This document shows positions 7,823 through 17,174 of a DNA stretch of 64,000 nucleotides, piece by piece. Source of the DNA: Succinimonas sp045124755. GTDB lineage: Bacteria; Pseudomonadota; Gammaproteobacteria; Enterobacterales; Succinivibrionaceae. Under the pieces are notes generated by a model, which ran no database searches, was not told the DNA's origin, and worked only from the letters and a program-made list of their open reading frames with translations. Both the position numbers and the translations under genes were made by a program. Location: NCBI RefSeq assembly GCF_045124755.1, contig NZ_JBGVMK010000157.1. One strand, 5' to 3'. The stretch's first letter is position 1. Each line of letters begins with the position of its first letter.

Positions 7823-8935
7823 ATGAAAGTAATGGGTATTATTTTCGCAAATGACGCAACGGTAGATGCTTTGACCTCCTCCCGCACCATGGCGTCTCTG
7901 CCCTTTGGCGGCCGCTACCGCCAGGTGGACTTCCACCTAAGCAATATGGCCGCTGCCGGCATCCGCCACGTGGGCATCGTATCCCGGCACAACTATCAGT
8001 CCTTGATGAATCATGTAGGCTCCGGCGAAGAATGGGGCCTGGAGATGGAAGAGGGCGGCCTGGAATTCCTGACTCCCTACGCCATGTCTGTTACCAATAC
8101 CTACCGGGGCAAGCTGGATGCGCTCCACTCTGTGCTGGGATTTTTGGAGTACGGCAGTGACGATGAATACGTCATCATGGCAGACTCCGCCGTTCTCAGC
8201 AACATGGATCTGAATGCAGTGCTGGAATCTCACATCGCCAGCGGCAAGGACATCACCGTAGTCACCAAGACCGGCATTGCCGACGGCAAAAAACAGCTGG
8301 ATTTGGCGCTGAAGCTGGATGAAAGCGGCGAAATCATCGACATGGCGGTGGACTATGTGGCGGACAAGAGCTACCTTGCCTCTATGGACGTGTTCGTGCT
8401 GAGCAAGACCTGGCTGAAAGAAAAGGTCAAGGAGTTTATCGCCCGGAATCTGTTCCACATGGACCGGGATTTGGTGCTGGGTCAGTGGCAGAAGGGCGAA
8501 ATTACGGTAAATGTCTATGAATTTTCCGGCGTTGCTCTGTTCAACGACACCCCCGCCGAGTATTTCCGCAACTCCCTGGCGCTCATTGACAGTGGTGTGC
8601 GCCACGACCTCTTTGGCGGCAATCACCCGGTGTTTACCCGGGTTCGTGACCGGGTGCCCAGCTACTACGGTGAAAACTGCGAGGTAGAGGACAGCATCGT
8701 AGCCGATGGCTGTATCATCGAGGGCGAGGTGGAGGAATCCGTCCTGTTCCGGGATGTTACCGTCTGCGAGGGCGCTGAAGTGGAAAACTGCGTTATTATG
8801 AACAACACTGTCATCGGTGAGGGTGCAGAGCTGAAGTACGTGATTCTGGATAAGGATGTCACTGTCCGGCCCGGTGCCCGGCTCATCGGCACAGAAAACA
8901 ACCCCATTATTATCACAAGAGGAGAAACTGTATGA
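7823..8935 (+). CDS. glgD: Glucose-1-phosphate adenylyltransferase regulatory subunit GlgD
   Basis: This paralogue of GlgC has the same fold and length (370 residues). It has lost the catalytic signature: the N-terminal GGQGSR loop is missing and replaced by FANDATVDALTSSRTMASLPFGGRYRQVDF. This is the normal state of GlgD, the non-catalytic subunit that modulates GlgC in Firmicutes. The C-terminal beta-helix repeats (EDSIVADGCIIEGEVEES and so on) are intact. It has a strong AAAGGAGGAAA site, and its stop overlaps the glgA start by four bases, so the two are translationally coupled. Confidence 0.95.
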   Translation: MKVMGIIFANDATVDALTSSRTMASLPFGGRYRQVDFHLSNMAAAGIRHVGIVSRHNYQSLMNHVGSGEEWGLEMEEGGLEFLTPYAMSVTNTYRGKLDALHSVLGFLEYGSDDEYVIMADSAVLSNMDLNAVLESHIASGKDITVVTKTGIADGKKQLDLALKLDESGEIIDMAVDYVADKSYLASMDVFVLSKTWLKEKVKEFIARNLFHMDRDLVLGQWQKGEITVNVYEFSGVALFNDTPAEYFRNSLALIDSGVRHDLFGGNHPVFTRVRDRVPSYYGENCEVEDSIVADGCIIEGEVEESVLFRDVTVCEGAEVENCVIMNNTVIGEGAELKYVILDKDVTVRPGARLIGTENNPIIITRGETV

Positions 8936-10380
8936 GAATTGCCATCCTGGCCTCCGAAGGCGCACCCTATATCAAGTCCGGCGGCCTGGGGGATGTGATG
9001 GAGGCACTGCCTGCCGCCCTGTCCCGAATCGAGGGAAACGAGGTGGTGCTGGTACTGCCCTACTATAAGAAAATCAAGGACGACCCCCGGTGGGAAACGG
9101 AATTTGTCTGCCATTTTGATGTTCAGCTGGGCTGGCGCAAGCAGTACTGCGGCATCTTGCGGCTGAAAAATCGGAAAGATAGCGTCAAGGCCTATTTCCT
9201 GGACAGCGACTACTATTTTGGCGGCCGTTCCGCCGCTATTTACGGCCACGGGGACGACGGCGAGCGGTTTGCGTTCTTTTCAAAGGCCTGCCTGGACAGC
9301 CTCCACAGAATCGGCTTTATCCCCGATGTGATTCAGTGCAACGACTGGCAGACCGCCCTTGTGCCTACCTATCTGCAGGCCATGTACCGGGATAAATTCC
9401 CCAAAACCCGTACCATGTACACCATCCACAACATTGAGTACCAGGGGTGGGCATACAGCGGCTTTTTCGATGATGTACTGGGTCTGCCCTGGGAGTATCG
9501 GGGCACGATGGATATGAACGGCGCTGTGAATGTGATGAAGGGCGCTATCGAAACTGCCGACCTGGTGACTACCGTTTCCGAGACCTATTCCCGGGAACTG
9601 ATGTATCCCTACTACGCCCACGGTCTGGACAGCATCATTGCAAATGCCTCCTGGAAGCTGACAGGCATCACCAACGGCATTGATTTGGATACCTTTAATC
9701 CGGAAACCGACCCCAATCTGCCTGCCCACTACAATGCAAATACGTTTGTGGAAGGCAAAGCCGCCTGTAAAAAGGCGCTGCAGCAGGAGGTGGGTCTGCC
9801 TACCGACCCGGATGCCCCGCTGATGGTGATGGTGACCCGGCTTGCCGGCCACAAGGGCCTGGATTTGCTTTGCTATATCGCCCGGCGGCTGCTGTGGGAG
9901 GAAAACTGTCAGATTCTCATTTTGGGCACCGGTGAAGAGCGGTTTGAGCATTTCTTCCGGGAGCTTTCTGAGGAATTCCCCAACCGGGTGGCGGCAAAAA
10001 TCACCTTTAATTTGGGCCTGGCGGCCAGAATCTACGCCGGTGGCGACATCTATCTGATGCCCTCCAAGAGCGAGCCTTGCGGCCTGAGCCAAATGAACGC
10101 CATGCGCTACGGCACTGTGCCGGTGGTCCATGCTACCGGCGGCCTCCGGGATACCGTTCCTCCCTGTGACGAACAGGGCCAGGGCGGCCTGGGCTTTACC
10201 TTCCAAAGCTACAACGGCGACGATTTCCACGGCGCTGTAAAGCGGTGCCTGGATTTGTACAATCACAACCAGGATGCCTTTACTGCCCTGCAGTATCGGG
10301 ACATGTGCCAGGACTTCGGCTGGGATGTGCCCGCCGGTCGGTACATGGAGCTGTTCAAAAAAATGCATAGCTGGCAATAA
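8932..10380 (+). CDS. glgA: Glycogen synthase (ADP-glucose type)
   Basis: A GT5 glucosyltransferase that transfers glucose from ADP-glucose to the growing alpha-1,4 chain. The 482-residue protein starts MRIAILASEGAPYIKSGGLGDVM, containing the ADP-glucose binding KSGGLGDV motif. It has CNDWQTALVPTYL and YTIHNIEYQGWAY in the N-domain and the catalytic-site region PSKSEPCGLSQMNAMRYGTVPVVHATGGLRDTV in the C-domain. Length is normal for GlgA. It overlaps glgD by the ATGA junction and is followed by a strong terminator, so it is the last gene of the operon. No branching enzyme or phosphorylase gene is in view. Confidence 0.97.
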   Translation: MRIAILASEGAPYIKSGGLGDVMEALPAALSRIEGNEVVLVLPYYKKIKDDPRWETEFVCHFDVQLGWRKQYCGILRLKNRKDSVKAYFLDSDYYFGGRSAAIYGHGDDGERFAFFSKACLDSLHRIGFIPDVIQCNDWQTALVPTYLQAMYRDKFPKTRTMYTIHNIEYQGWAYSGFFDDVLGLPWEYRGTMDMNGAVNVMKGAIETADLVTTVSETYSRELMYPYYAHGLDSIIANASWKLTGITNGIDLDTFNPETDPNLPAHYNANTFVEGKAACKKALQQEVGLPTDPDAPLMVMVTRLAGHKGLDLLCYIARRLLWEENCQILILGTGEERFEHFFRELSEEFPNRVAAKITFNLGLAARIYAGGDIYLMPSKSEPCGLSQMNAMRYGTVPVVHATGGLRDTVPPCDEQGQGGLGFTFQSYNGDDFHGAVKRCLDLYNHNQDAFTALQYRDMCQDFGWDVPAGRYMELFKKMHSWQ

Positions 10381-10384
10381 AAAA

Positions 10385-10426
10385 CGCTCCCGTTTCCAAA
10401 TCGGAAACGGGAGCGAATCTTTTTTC
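10385..10426. terminator. Bidirectional terminator between glgA and guaB
   Basis: A perfect 13-bp stem CGCTCCCGTTTCC/GGAAACGGGAGCG (10385-10397 and 10403-10415) is followed by a T-rich tract and preceded by a run of A. It ends glgA on the plus strand and guaB on the minus strand. Confidence 0.92.
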
Positions 10427-11932
10427 TTATTTTACGGTGCTGGTGGAGCGCAAGGTGACATCGTGGGCGCCGCCCTCGACAATGGAGGTGGCGGAAACCA
10501 GAGTCAGCTTGGCATCTCGCTGCAGGTCGGGGATGTTGGTGACACCCACGTTGCACATGGTGGACTTGACCTTATACAGGGAGCTTTCCACATTGTCGTG
10601 GAGGGAGCCGGCATAGGTAACATAGGAGTCAACGCCCTCTTCAAAGGTCAGCTTTGCGCTGCCGCCCAGGTCGTAGCGCTGCCAATTCCGGGCACGGTTG
10701 GAGCCTTCGCCCCAGTACTCCTTCATATAAGCGCCGTTTACCATCACCTTGTTGGTGGGGGACTCATCGAATCGGGCAAAGTAACGGCCCAGCATCAAGA
10801 AGTCAGCGCCCATGGCCAAAGCCAGGGTCATGTGGTAATCGTGGACGATACCGCCGTCAGAGCAGATTGGCACATAAATGCCGGTTTCCTTGAAGTATTC
10901 ATCCCGGGCGGCCGCAACCTCAATCACAGCGGTGGCCTGTCCTCTGCCAATACCCTTGGTTTCCCGGGTGATGCAGATAGAACCGCCGCCGATACCGATT
11001 TTCACAAAGTCTGCGCCGGCCTCGGCAAGGAAGCGGAAGCCTTCCCGGTCAACCACGTTGCCGGCACCGATTTTCACGCTGTCACCATAGTTGTCACGAA
11101 CCCACTTGATGGTCTTTGCCTGCCAGCAGGTATAACCTTCGGAGGAGTCGATGACCAGGCAGTCAACACCGGCATCCAGCAGGGCGGGAATCCGCTGGGC
11201 ATAGTCACGGGTGTTGATACCGGCGCCTACCAGGTAGCGCTTCTTGCTGTCCAGCAGTTCCAGGGGATTTGCCTTGTGGGAGGAGTAGTCCTTGCGGAAT
11301 ACGAAGTACATCAGGTGGTCGTTTTCGTCCACGATGGGCAGGCTGTTCAGCTTGTTATCCCAAATGATATCATTGGCTTCCTTCAAGGTGGTCTCGGCGG
11401 GAGCGGTGATTAGCTTTTCCCGGGGAGTCATGAAGGATTTGACCTTCTCAGAGGGGTCCATGCGGCTGATGCGGTAGTCACGGCCGGTGACAATACCCAA
11501 AAGCTTTCCGTTGGCAGTGCCGTCATCGGTGATGGCCACGGTGGAGAAGCCATTTTCAGCCTTCAGCGCCAGCACGTCAGCCAGGGTGTTTTCGGGAGTC
11601 AGATTGGAGGCGGAGACTACAAAACCTGCCTTATAGCCCTTGACCTTGGCGACCATAGCCGCCTGGGATTCAATGGACTGAGAGCCGAAAATAAAGCTCA
11701 GACCGCCTTCCTTTGCCAGTGCGATGGCCAAGGTATCATTGGATACAGACTGCATAACTGCAGAAACCAGGGGAATGTTCAAAGAAATTGCGGGCTCCTC
11801 GATGCCCTTGCGGAACTTGGTCAGCGGGGTGCGCAGGGAAACATTTGCCGGGATGCAATCCTCAGAGGTGTAACCGGGGATCAATAGGTACTCGCTGAAA
11901 GTGCGGCTGGGCTCGGACATGTAATGTGCCAT
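10427..11932 (-). CDS. guaB: Inosine-5'-monophosphate dehydrogenase, Tritrichomonas-like type
   Basis: This enzyme oxidises IMP to XMP with NAD+, the committed step to GMP. The roughly 501-residue protein has the TIM barrel interrupted by two CBS domains (IVTGRDYRISRMDPSEKVKSF and following). The catalytic cysteine loop reads GIGGGSICITRE instead of the usual GPGSICTTR, and the flap has NRARNWQRYDLGG with the catalytic Arg-Tyr pair. These forms match the IMPDH of the protozoan Tritrichomonas foetus and related bacterial enzymes, not the E. coli/B. subtilis type. I chose the start at 11932 because AGGAGGAG lies six bases upstream; a longer frame to 12010 would run through the promoter. Confidence 0.9.
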   Translation of the reverse strand: MAHYMSEPSRTFSEYLLIPGYTSEDCIPANVSLRTPLTKFRKGIEEPAISLNIPLVSAVMQSVSNDTLAIALAKEGGLSFIFGSQSIESQAAMVAKVKGYKAGFVVSASNLTPENTLADVLALKAENGFSTVAITDDGTANGKLLGIVTGRDYRISRMDPSEKVKSFMTPREKLITAPAETTLKEANDIIWDNKLNSLPIVDENDHLMYFVFRKDYSSHKANPLELLDSKKRYLVGAGINTRDYAQRIPALLDAGVDCLVIDSSEGYTCWQAKTIKWVRDNYGDSVKIGAGNVVDREGFRFLAEAGADFVKIGIGGGSICITRETKGIGRGQATAVIEVAAARDEYFKETGIYVPICSDGGIVHDYHMTLALAMGADFLMLGRYFARFDESPTNKVMVNGAYMKEYWGEGSNRARNWQRYDLGGSAKLTFEEGVDSYVTYAGSLHDNVESSLYKVKSTMCNVGVTNIPDLQRDAKLTLVSATSIVEGGAHDVTLRSTSTVK

Positions 11933-11981
11933 TGGAATCTCCTCCTGTTTCTGGAAATTGTAGTGTATATGGTTACTTAAC

Positions 11982-12010
11982 ACTATAGCACAACCCGCAA
12001 TTAGGGTCAA
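11982..12010 (-). promoter_or_regulatory. Sigma-A promoter of guaB
   Basis: On the minus strand TTGACC (12010-12005) and TATAGT (11987-11982) are separated by 17 bp, about 50 nt ahead of the guaB start. The rest of the 294-nt gap up to pckA holds only the pckA promoter; no riboswitch or purine box is recognised. Confidence 0.8.
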
Positions 12011-12132
12011 GTGTAGAGTTTGACAAATCCCGGCGCTCTTTCAGAAGAAAAAGTTGTCGAAACGCCGGGGAGACCTGCTCTGTGCCAATCGTCAAAAAAG
12101 TGAAAACGACATAAAAATTCACAAATTGTATA

Positions 12133-12161
12133 TTGATTTTTTTTTGCAGGTGGTGTATGAT
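12133..12161 (+). promoter_or_regulatory. Sigma-A promoter of pckA
   Basis: TTGATT (12133-12138) and TATGAT (12156-12161) with a 17-bp T-rich spacer, about 60 nt ahead of the pckA start. Confidence 0.65.
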
Positions 12162-12226
12162 AAAATTGCAAAATATAGGATACCGACAAGATTCGGTATT
12201 ACTTTTATATGAAAGAGGTAACTATT

Positions 12227-13831
<1,605 letters not shown>

Positions 13832-13857
13832 TCAGCTAAGACCTGATTTTTATTAAG

Positions 13858-13888
13858 GAGAGGCCACCGCAAGGTGGCTTCTTTATTT
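13858..13888 (+). terminator. pckA terminator
   Basis: Stem AGGCCACC/GGTGGCTT with a GCAA tetraloop followed by CTTTATTTAT, 30 nt after the pckA stop. Confidence 0.85.
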
Positions 13889-13969
13889 ATAATGAGGTGC
13901 TTTAAGAATCGTTTTATTTAATCTTGTAAAAGGTAAGAATTTGAGAGGTAAGAAAAGGAGGAGAGCAGT

Positions 13970-14599
13970 ATGAGCATCTATGTAACCAGAGACGGACTCG
14001 CTCTTATAAAGCAGGAATTCAATGATATCTGGACAAATATTCGCCCCGAGGTCACCAAAAAACTGGCCTGGGCCGCTTCCCTGGGGGATCGCAGCGAAAA
14101 CGCCGATTATCAGTACAATAAAAAGCTTCTGAGAGAAATAGACATCTACATAAAGAAGAGGTCGGATATTATTCGCGATGCAGAGGTGCTGGATCGCAGC
14201 GCCGAGGGCATTAAAAAGAAGAAGGTGTTTTTCGGGGCCTATGTGGAAATTGAGAATGATGACGGGGAAATAAAGCATTTTCGGATTGTGGGCGCTCCGG
14301 AGGTTTACGGCCGCAAGGGGTATATCTCCCTGCAGAGTCCCATGGCCCGGGGGCTTATAAATCACGAGATCGATGATGAGGCGGTAGTCATCACGCCCCG
14401 GGGCAAGGTTTCCTGGTACATAAACCGCATTTCATACCAGCATGAGGAATGGTTCGGTCCGGAGGATGATCCGGTATTTCAGTTTTGCAGCACTGCGGAA
14501 TACCGGAAAACCGAGATCCTGAGCGATGAGGAAATTCAGAAATCCCGGGAGGAGTATCTGAAGCTTTTGGCCAAACAGAGCGAAGCTGAAAGCCATTAG
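13970..14599 (+). CDS. greB: Transcription elongation factor GreB (C-terminally extended)
   Basis: GreB inserts its coiled coil into the secondary channel of RNA polymerase and stimulates cleavage of backtracked transcripts. The N-terminal coiled coil is clear (LALIKQEFNDIWTNIRPEVTKKLAWAASLGDRSENADYQYNKK), with the acidic tip residues in the LGDRSENADY signature. It is followed by the globular domain (FGAYVEIENDDGEIKHFRIVG, ISLQSPMARGLI). The YQYNKK/RREID-like form fits GreB rather than GreA. At 209 residues it is about 50 longer than E. coli GreB, with an extra charged tail. AAAGGAGGAG precedes the start. In E. coli greB is close to pckA, which fits the 3' end of pckA next door. Confidence 0.88.
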   Translation: MSIYVTRDGLALIKQEFNDIWTNIRPEVTKKLAWAASLGDRSENADYQYNKKLLREIDIYIKKRSDIIRDAEVLDRSAEGIKKKKVFFGAYVEIENDDGEIKHFRIVGAPEVYGRKGYISLQSPMARGLINHEIDDEAVVITPRGKVSWYINRISYQHEEWFGPEDDPVFQFCSTAEYRKTEILSDEEIQKSREEYLKLLAKQSEAESH

Positions 14600-14625
14600 C
14601 AAGCGCCAGAAGCGTTAACAGGAAA

Positions 14626-14667
14626 CAAAAAAAGGCACCTCCTGGTTTCTTCAAACGGGGAGATGCC
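14626..14667 (-). terminator. Terminator of the SprA-like gene
   Basis: Read on the minus strand, GGCATCTCC (14667-14659) pairs with GGAGGTGCC (14642-14634), allowing one G-U, and is followed by a run of seven T. Confidence 0.75.
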
Positions 14668-14688
14668 GTTACTAAAACAGGTCTCAGG

Positions 14689-15600
14689 CTACAGCCGAAA
14701 TCCTCCGTAGCTTTCATTGGTGTTCTGACCGGAGCTCAGGCCATAGGCTCTTTTCATTCTGGCAAAGCCGCGGTTTTCCGAAGAGAGATCCTTCATGTTT
14801 GCGGCGTCATCTTTTTTGCTGCTATCGTCTTTATCTGCAGTCTTTTCAGCGTTTTCCGAATTTGCCGTTTCCCGTGATTTCTCGGTATCGTCCTTGCTCT
14901 CGGTCTTTCCGGAAGTTTCTTCAGCAAGCTCTCTCCGGGCTTCTGCCTCCTTCATGGCTGCTTCTGCCGCTACCTTGCGATCCTGTCCGGAGGGCTCCTG
15001 CGGAGCTAAGGCCGCTCTTTGCACCTGCTGCATTTTGGCGATGGTCTTTTCCGGGGTGTCTTCCTTGCTTACGGAGATCTGCACCTCACCATCGGTGATA
15101 TATTTTTTCCCGTCAGGGCCCGTTTCGTAGGAATAGGAAGGACTGGAGGCATACTGGCCGCCGGTGGCCTTGTGCTGCTCCTCATGAACCTTTACTTCCT
15201 GATCCCGGGCCTTCATATCGTCTACCACGGCCTGCTCGGCATCAGTAAGCTGGGTGCCGTCAGGCTTCTTGGCATTCTGTCCTATGGAGGAAGCACTTTC
15301 CTCGCTTTCTGCGGCGTTATCGTCCTGATTCTTGTCCTGGGAGTTCCTGACATCTTTTTCTTCAGCCTTCCGGATATCGCTTTCTGCGCGGGCCTGCGCC
15401 TCCGGACTTATGGATACCACATCCGGAACCGGTTTGGTGAGAGGGGAATAGCCGTTTTCCGCCTTGGCTTCGCTGCCGTTACTGACATCTGTTCCGGCGA
15501 CATAAGCGGCCTTGGAGGATTTTGCGGCACTGAAATCCATGCTGTCCATGGCCTTCTGATAGCTGTGGAGCGCCAGCGCGGTACCGTGAATTACGTTCAT
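14689..15600 (-). CDS. SprA/CJM1_0395-family putative metalloprotease
   Basis: The 303-residue protein contains VKVHEEQHKATGGQYAS, an HExxH-type zinc-protease motif (HEEQH), followed by SYSYETGPDGKKYITDGEVQISV. This is the signature of the SprA-related (CJM1_0395) family of putative metalloproteases. The rest is low complexity: an acidic, Gln/Asp/Ser-rich N-terminal half and a Lys/Glu-rich C-terminal third predicted to be disordered or coiled. No signal peptide is seen. The start at 15600 has GAGAGGT upstream, 10 nt after the stop of the small flagellar-rod-like gene, so the two form an operon. The substrate is unknown. The family often lies near flagellar functions, which matches its neighbour (inference). 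Confidence 0.7.
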   Translation of the reverse strand: MNVIHGTALALHSYQKAMDSMDFSAAKSSKAAYVAGTDVSNGSEAKAENGYSPLTKPVPDVVSISPEAQARAESDIRKAEEKDVRNSQDKNQDDNAAESEESASSIGQNAKKPDGTQLTDAEQAVVDDMKARDQEVKVHEEQHKATGGQYASSPSYSYETGPDGKKYITDGEVQISVSKEDTPEKTIAKMQQVQRAALAPQEPSGQDRKVAAEAAMKEAEARRELAEETSGKTESKDDTEKSRETANSENAEKTADKDDSSKKDDAANMKDLSSENRGFARMKRAYGLSSGQNTNESYGGFRL

Positions 15601-15610
15601 AGCCGACCTC

Positions 15611-15892
15611 TCATACCCTGATATCAAGGAGTGTGCCAATAGTGTCATAACCGGCGGAAATAACCTTTGCACCGGCCCGGGCATAGATTTCGCCCTGCTT
15701 CAGAGCGGCGACGCTTTCTTCGGGACTCCTGATTGCGGATACTTCATCAGCTTCTTCTGAAGCTTCCGGAGTCTGAGAACTACGCGTAACGTTCAGATGG
15801 GCCAGATCCGCGGCGCTTCTGTTAATCAGAGACTGCGCATTCTGAAAGCCGCGGATGCCGTTTTGCATTATGGACATGCTGCCGATATTCAT
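15611..15892 (-). CDS. Small flagellar rod/hook-like protein
   Basis: A 93-residue protein whose ends look like a shortened flagellar rod or hook protein. The N-terminus IMQNGIRGFQNAQSLINRSAADLA resembles the first helix of FlgB/FlgC/FlgG-type proteins. The C-terminus QGEIYARAGAKVISAGYDTIGTLLDIRV resembles the terminal helix ANAKVITTADEMLGTLIDI of that family. The middle (SSQTPEASEEADEVS) is a short disordered loop replacing the usual rod domain. It is the first gene of a two-gene operon with the SprA-like metalloprotease. No other flagellar gene is in the window, so a role in flagella is inference. Confidence 0.6.
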   Translation of the reverse strand: MNIGSMSIMQNGIRGFQNAQSLINRSAADLAHLNVTRSSQTPEASEEADEVSAIRSPEESVAALKQGEIYARAGAKVISAGYDTIGTLLDIRV

Positions 15893-15975
15893 AGGGCCTC
15901 CGCTTGCTGATTACGCACTGATTACAGACACTGCCACAGATTAATTGTACAAAAAATGAGCAATTTTCCCCAGAA

Positions 15976-16758
15976 CTATGTTCCATATTTGTCGAGGAAG
16001 TCTAAAAGTACTTTTCTGAAGTTATCCGGTTCTGAAATAAACGGAGCATGGGAGCTTTGCTGGAATATGTGAATAAGGGAATGATCATTCACCGGCCAGA
16101 TGGTGCTGCCCTGACACGGTACCAGGCGATCCTTTTGACCGTAAATGTGGAGGCAGGGGCAGGCAATGCGGGTCAGGCAGCCCCGGAGATCCTCATCGGC
16201 CAGAGTTTTAAGGCCGGCCTGAAGCTCGTAATAGGAGGGCAGGGGAGTGTCCTTTAAAAGCTCCTTGATTTCCCGGATATCGTTTTTCATGGTGGGGGAA
16301 CCCATGGCCTGCAGGGACAGAAAACGGTCAATTACGCGATAGACGTTTTCCTGACTGAGAATCCCCTGAAGCTTCTTAAGGAGCTCCGGATCCGTGCCGG
16401 GCCAGCGCTCTTCAGGCAATGAAGTAAAGCGGGGGGAGCTGGATACCGTGATGAGAGCCTGAACCCTTGAGGGATTCATAATGGTGTAGCGGAGAGCCAG
16501 AATGCCCCCGAGAGACCACCCGAAGAGAATCACGTTCTCAGGCAGCGTATCCTCCAGATTTACCATGGTGCCCTGAGTTCTGTTGGCCGGGATGGCGCTA
16601 TTGAGACCGTAACCCGGAAGATCCACCAGGATTACCCGGTACCGGGAGCTGAGACAGGGAACGATGCTGTGAAAGACAGCGCTGGAGAATCCCCAGCCGT
16701 GGAGCATGACAATTATTTTTCCTTCCGGATTGCCGAATTCATGTGTTTTGAGCTTCAT
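15976..16758 (-). CDS. bioH: Pimeloyl-ACP methyl ester carboxylesterase BioH
   Basis: BioH removes the methyl group from pimeloyl-ACP methyl ester and so ends the chain-building phase of biotin synthesis. The 260-residue alpha/beta hydrolase has the oxyanion segment LHGWGFSS, the nucleophile elbow GWSLGG with Ser82, and the remaining triad residues Asp210 (YGQKD) and His237 (SSHAPF), close to the Ser82/Asp207/His235 of E. coli BioH. AGGAGG lies upstream of the start. No other bio gene is nearby, which is also true in E. coli, where bioH sits apart and not far from greB. A general esterase is the alternative, but the motif match and context favour BioH. Confidence 0.82.
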   Translation of the reverse strand: MKLKTHEFGNPEGKIIVMLHGWGFSSAVFHSIVPCLSSRYRVILVDLPGYGLNSAIPANRTQGTMVNLEDTLPENVILFGWSLGGILALRYTIMNPSRVQALITVSSSPRFTSLPEERWPGTDPELLKKLQGILSQENVYRVIDRFLSLQAMGSPTMKNDIREIKELLKDTPLPSYYELQAGLKTLADEDLRGCLTRIACPCLHIYGQKDRLVPCQGSTIWPVNDHSLIHIFQQSSHAPFISEPDNFRKVLLDFLDKYGT

Positions 16759-16887
16759 ATTGCCTCCTGAGGCTAGCGGTTTCCGCTGAGAAACTTATGC
16801 GGGGGAGATCCGGCAGTTACCTTCCTTGCCTGTTTATAAAAGCATATCGCTTTTTCCGGCGGGATAAAAGAAATCATGCAGTGTTTG

Positions 16888-16929
16888 GTTCCCGCCGGCA
16901 CTGCCGGCGGGAACAGAGCGGCTTTTTTT
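16888..16929 (+). terminator. Strong intrinsic terminator with no obvious gene in front
   Basis: A 13-bp perfect stem GTTCCCGCCGGCA/TGCCGGCGGGAAC (16888-16900 and 16902-16914) is followed by GAGCGGC and seven T on the plus strand. The only nearby gene, bioH, points the other way. The 416-nt gap 16759-17174 holds this hairpin and the amtB control region. The hairpin may insulate amtB or end a short unrecognised transcript. Confidence 0.65.
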
Positions 16930-17114
16930 CATGATTTTTCCCGGATGAGCCCGGTATTCAGTTTTCCGATAAGTGTCCCTTTCGGTGCAATTTTCGAGGA
17001 AGAATGCCTGTTTTCAGTGCAGATCAGGGCGAGCTCTATTTTTTCCCGGGGATTATGCCGGATCTCATAGCCATTTTCTCCTGTCAGCGGTGCATAAAAA
17101 CTAAGTTTTGCGGT

Positions 17115-17130
17115 TGGCAAGGTTGTTGCA
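17115..17130 (+). promoter_or_regulatory. Sigma-54 promoter of amtB
   Basis: The sequence TGGCAAG-GTTG-TTGCA matches the -24/-12 consensus TGGCACG-N4-TTGCW at all but one position, with GG and GC ten bases apart as required. It lies 44 nt ahead of the amtB start. GGTGCA half-sites at 16984 and 17089 could be parts of NtrC sites, but no full palindrome is seen. Confidence 0.82.
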
Positions 17131-17174
17131 TTACTTTGAAAAACATGAGTTAGATCACTAAAACGGAGGAAAAT

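Noticed and set aside
16929..17120. 63-codon minus-strand frame between bioH and amtB
   Set aside because: It begins with TTG without a ribosome site, overlaps the sigma-54 promoter of amtB, and resembles nothing known.
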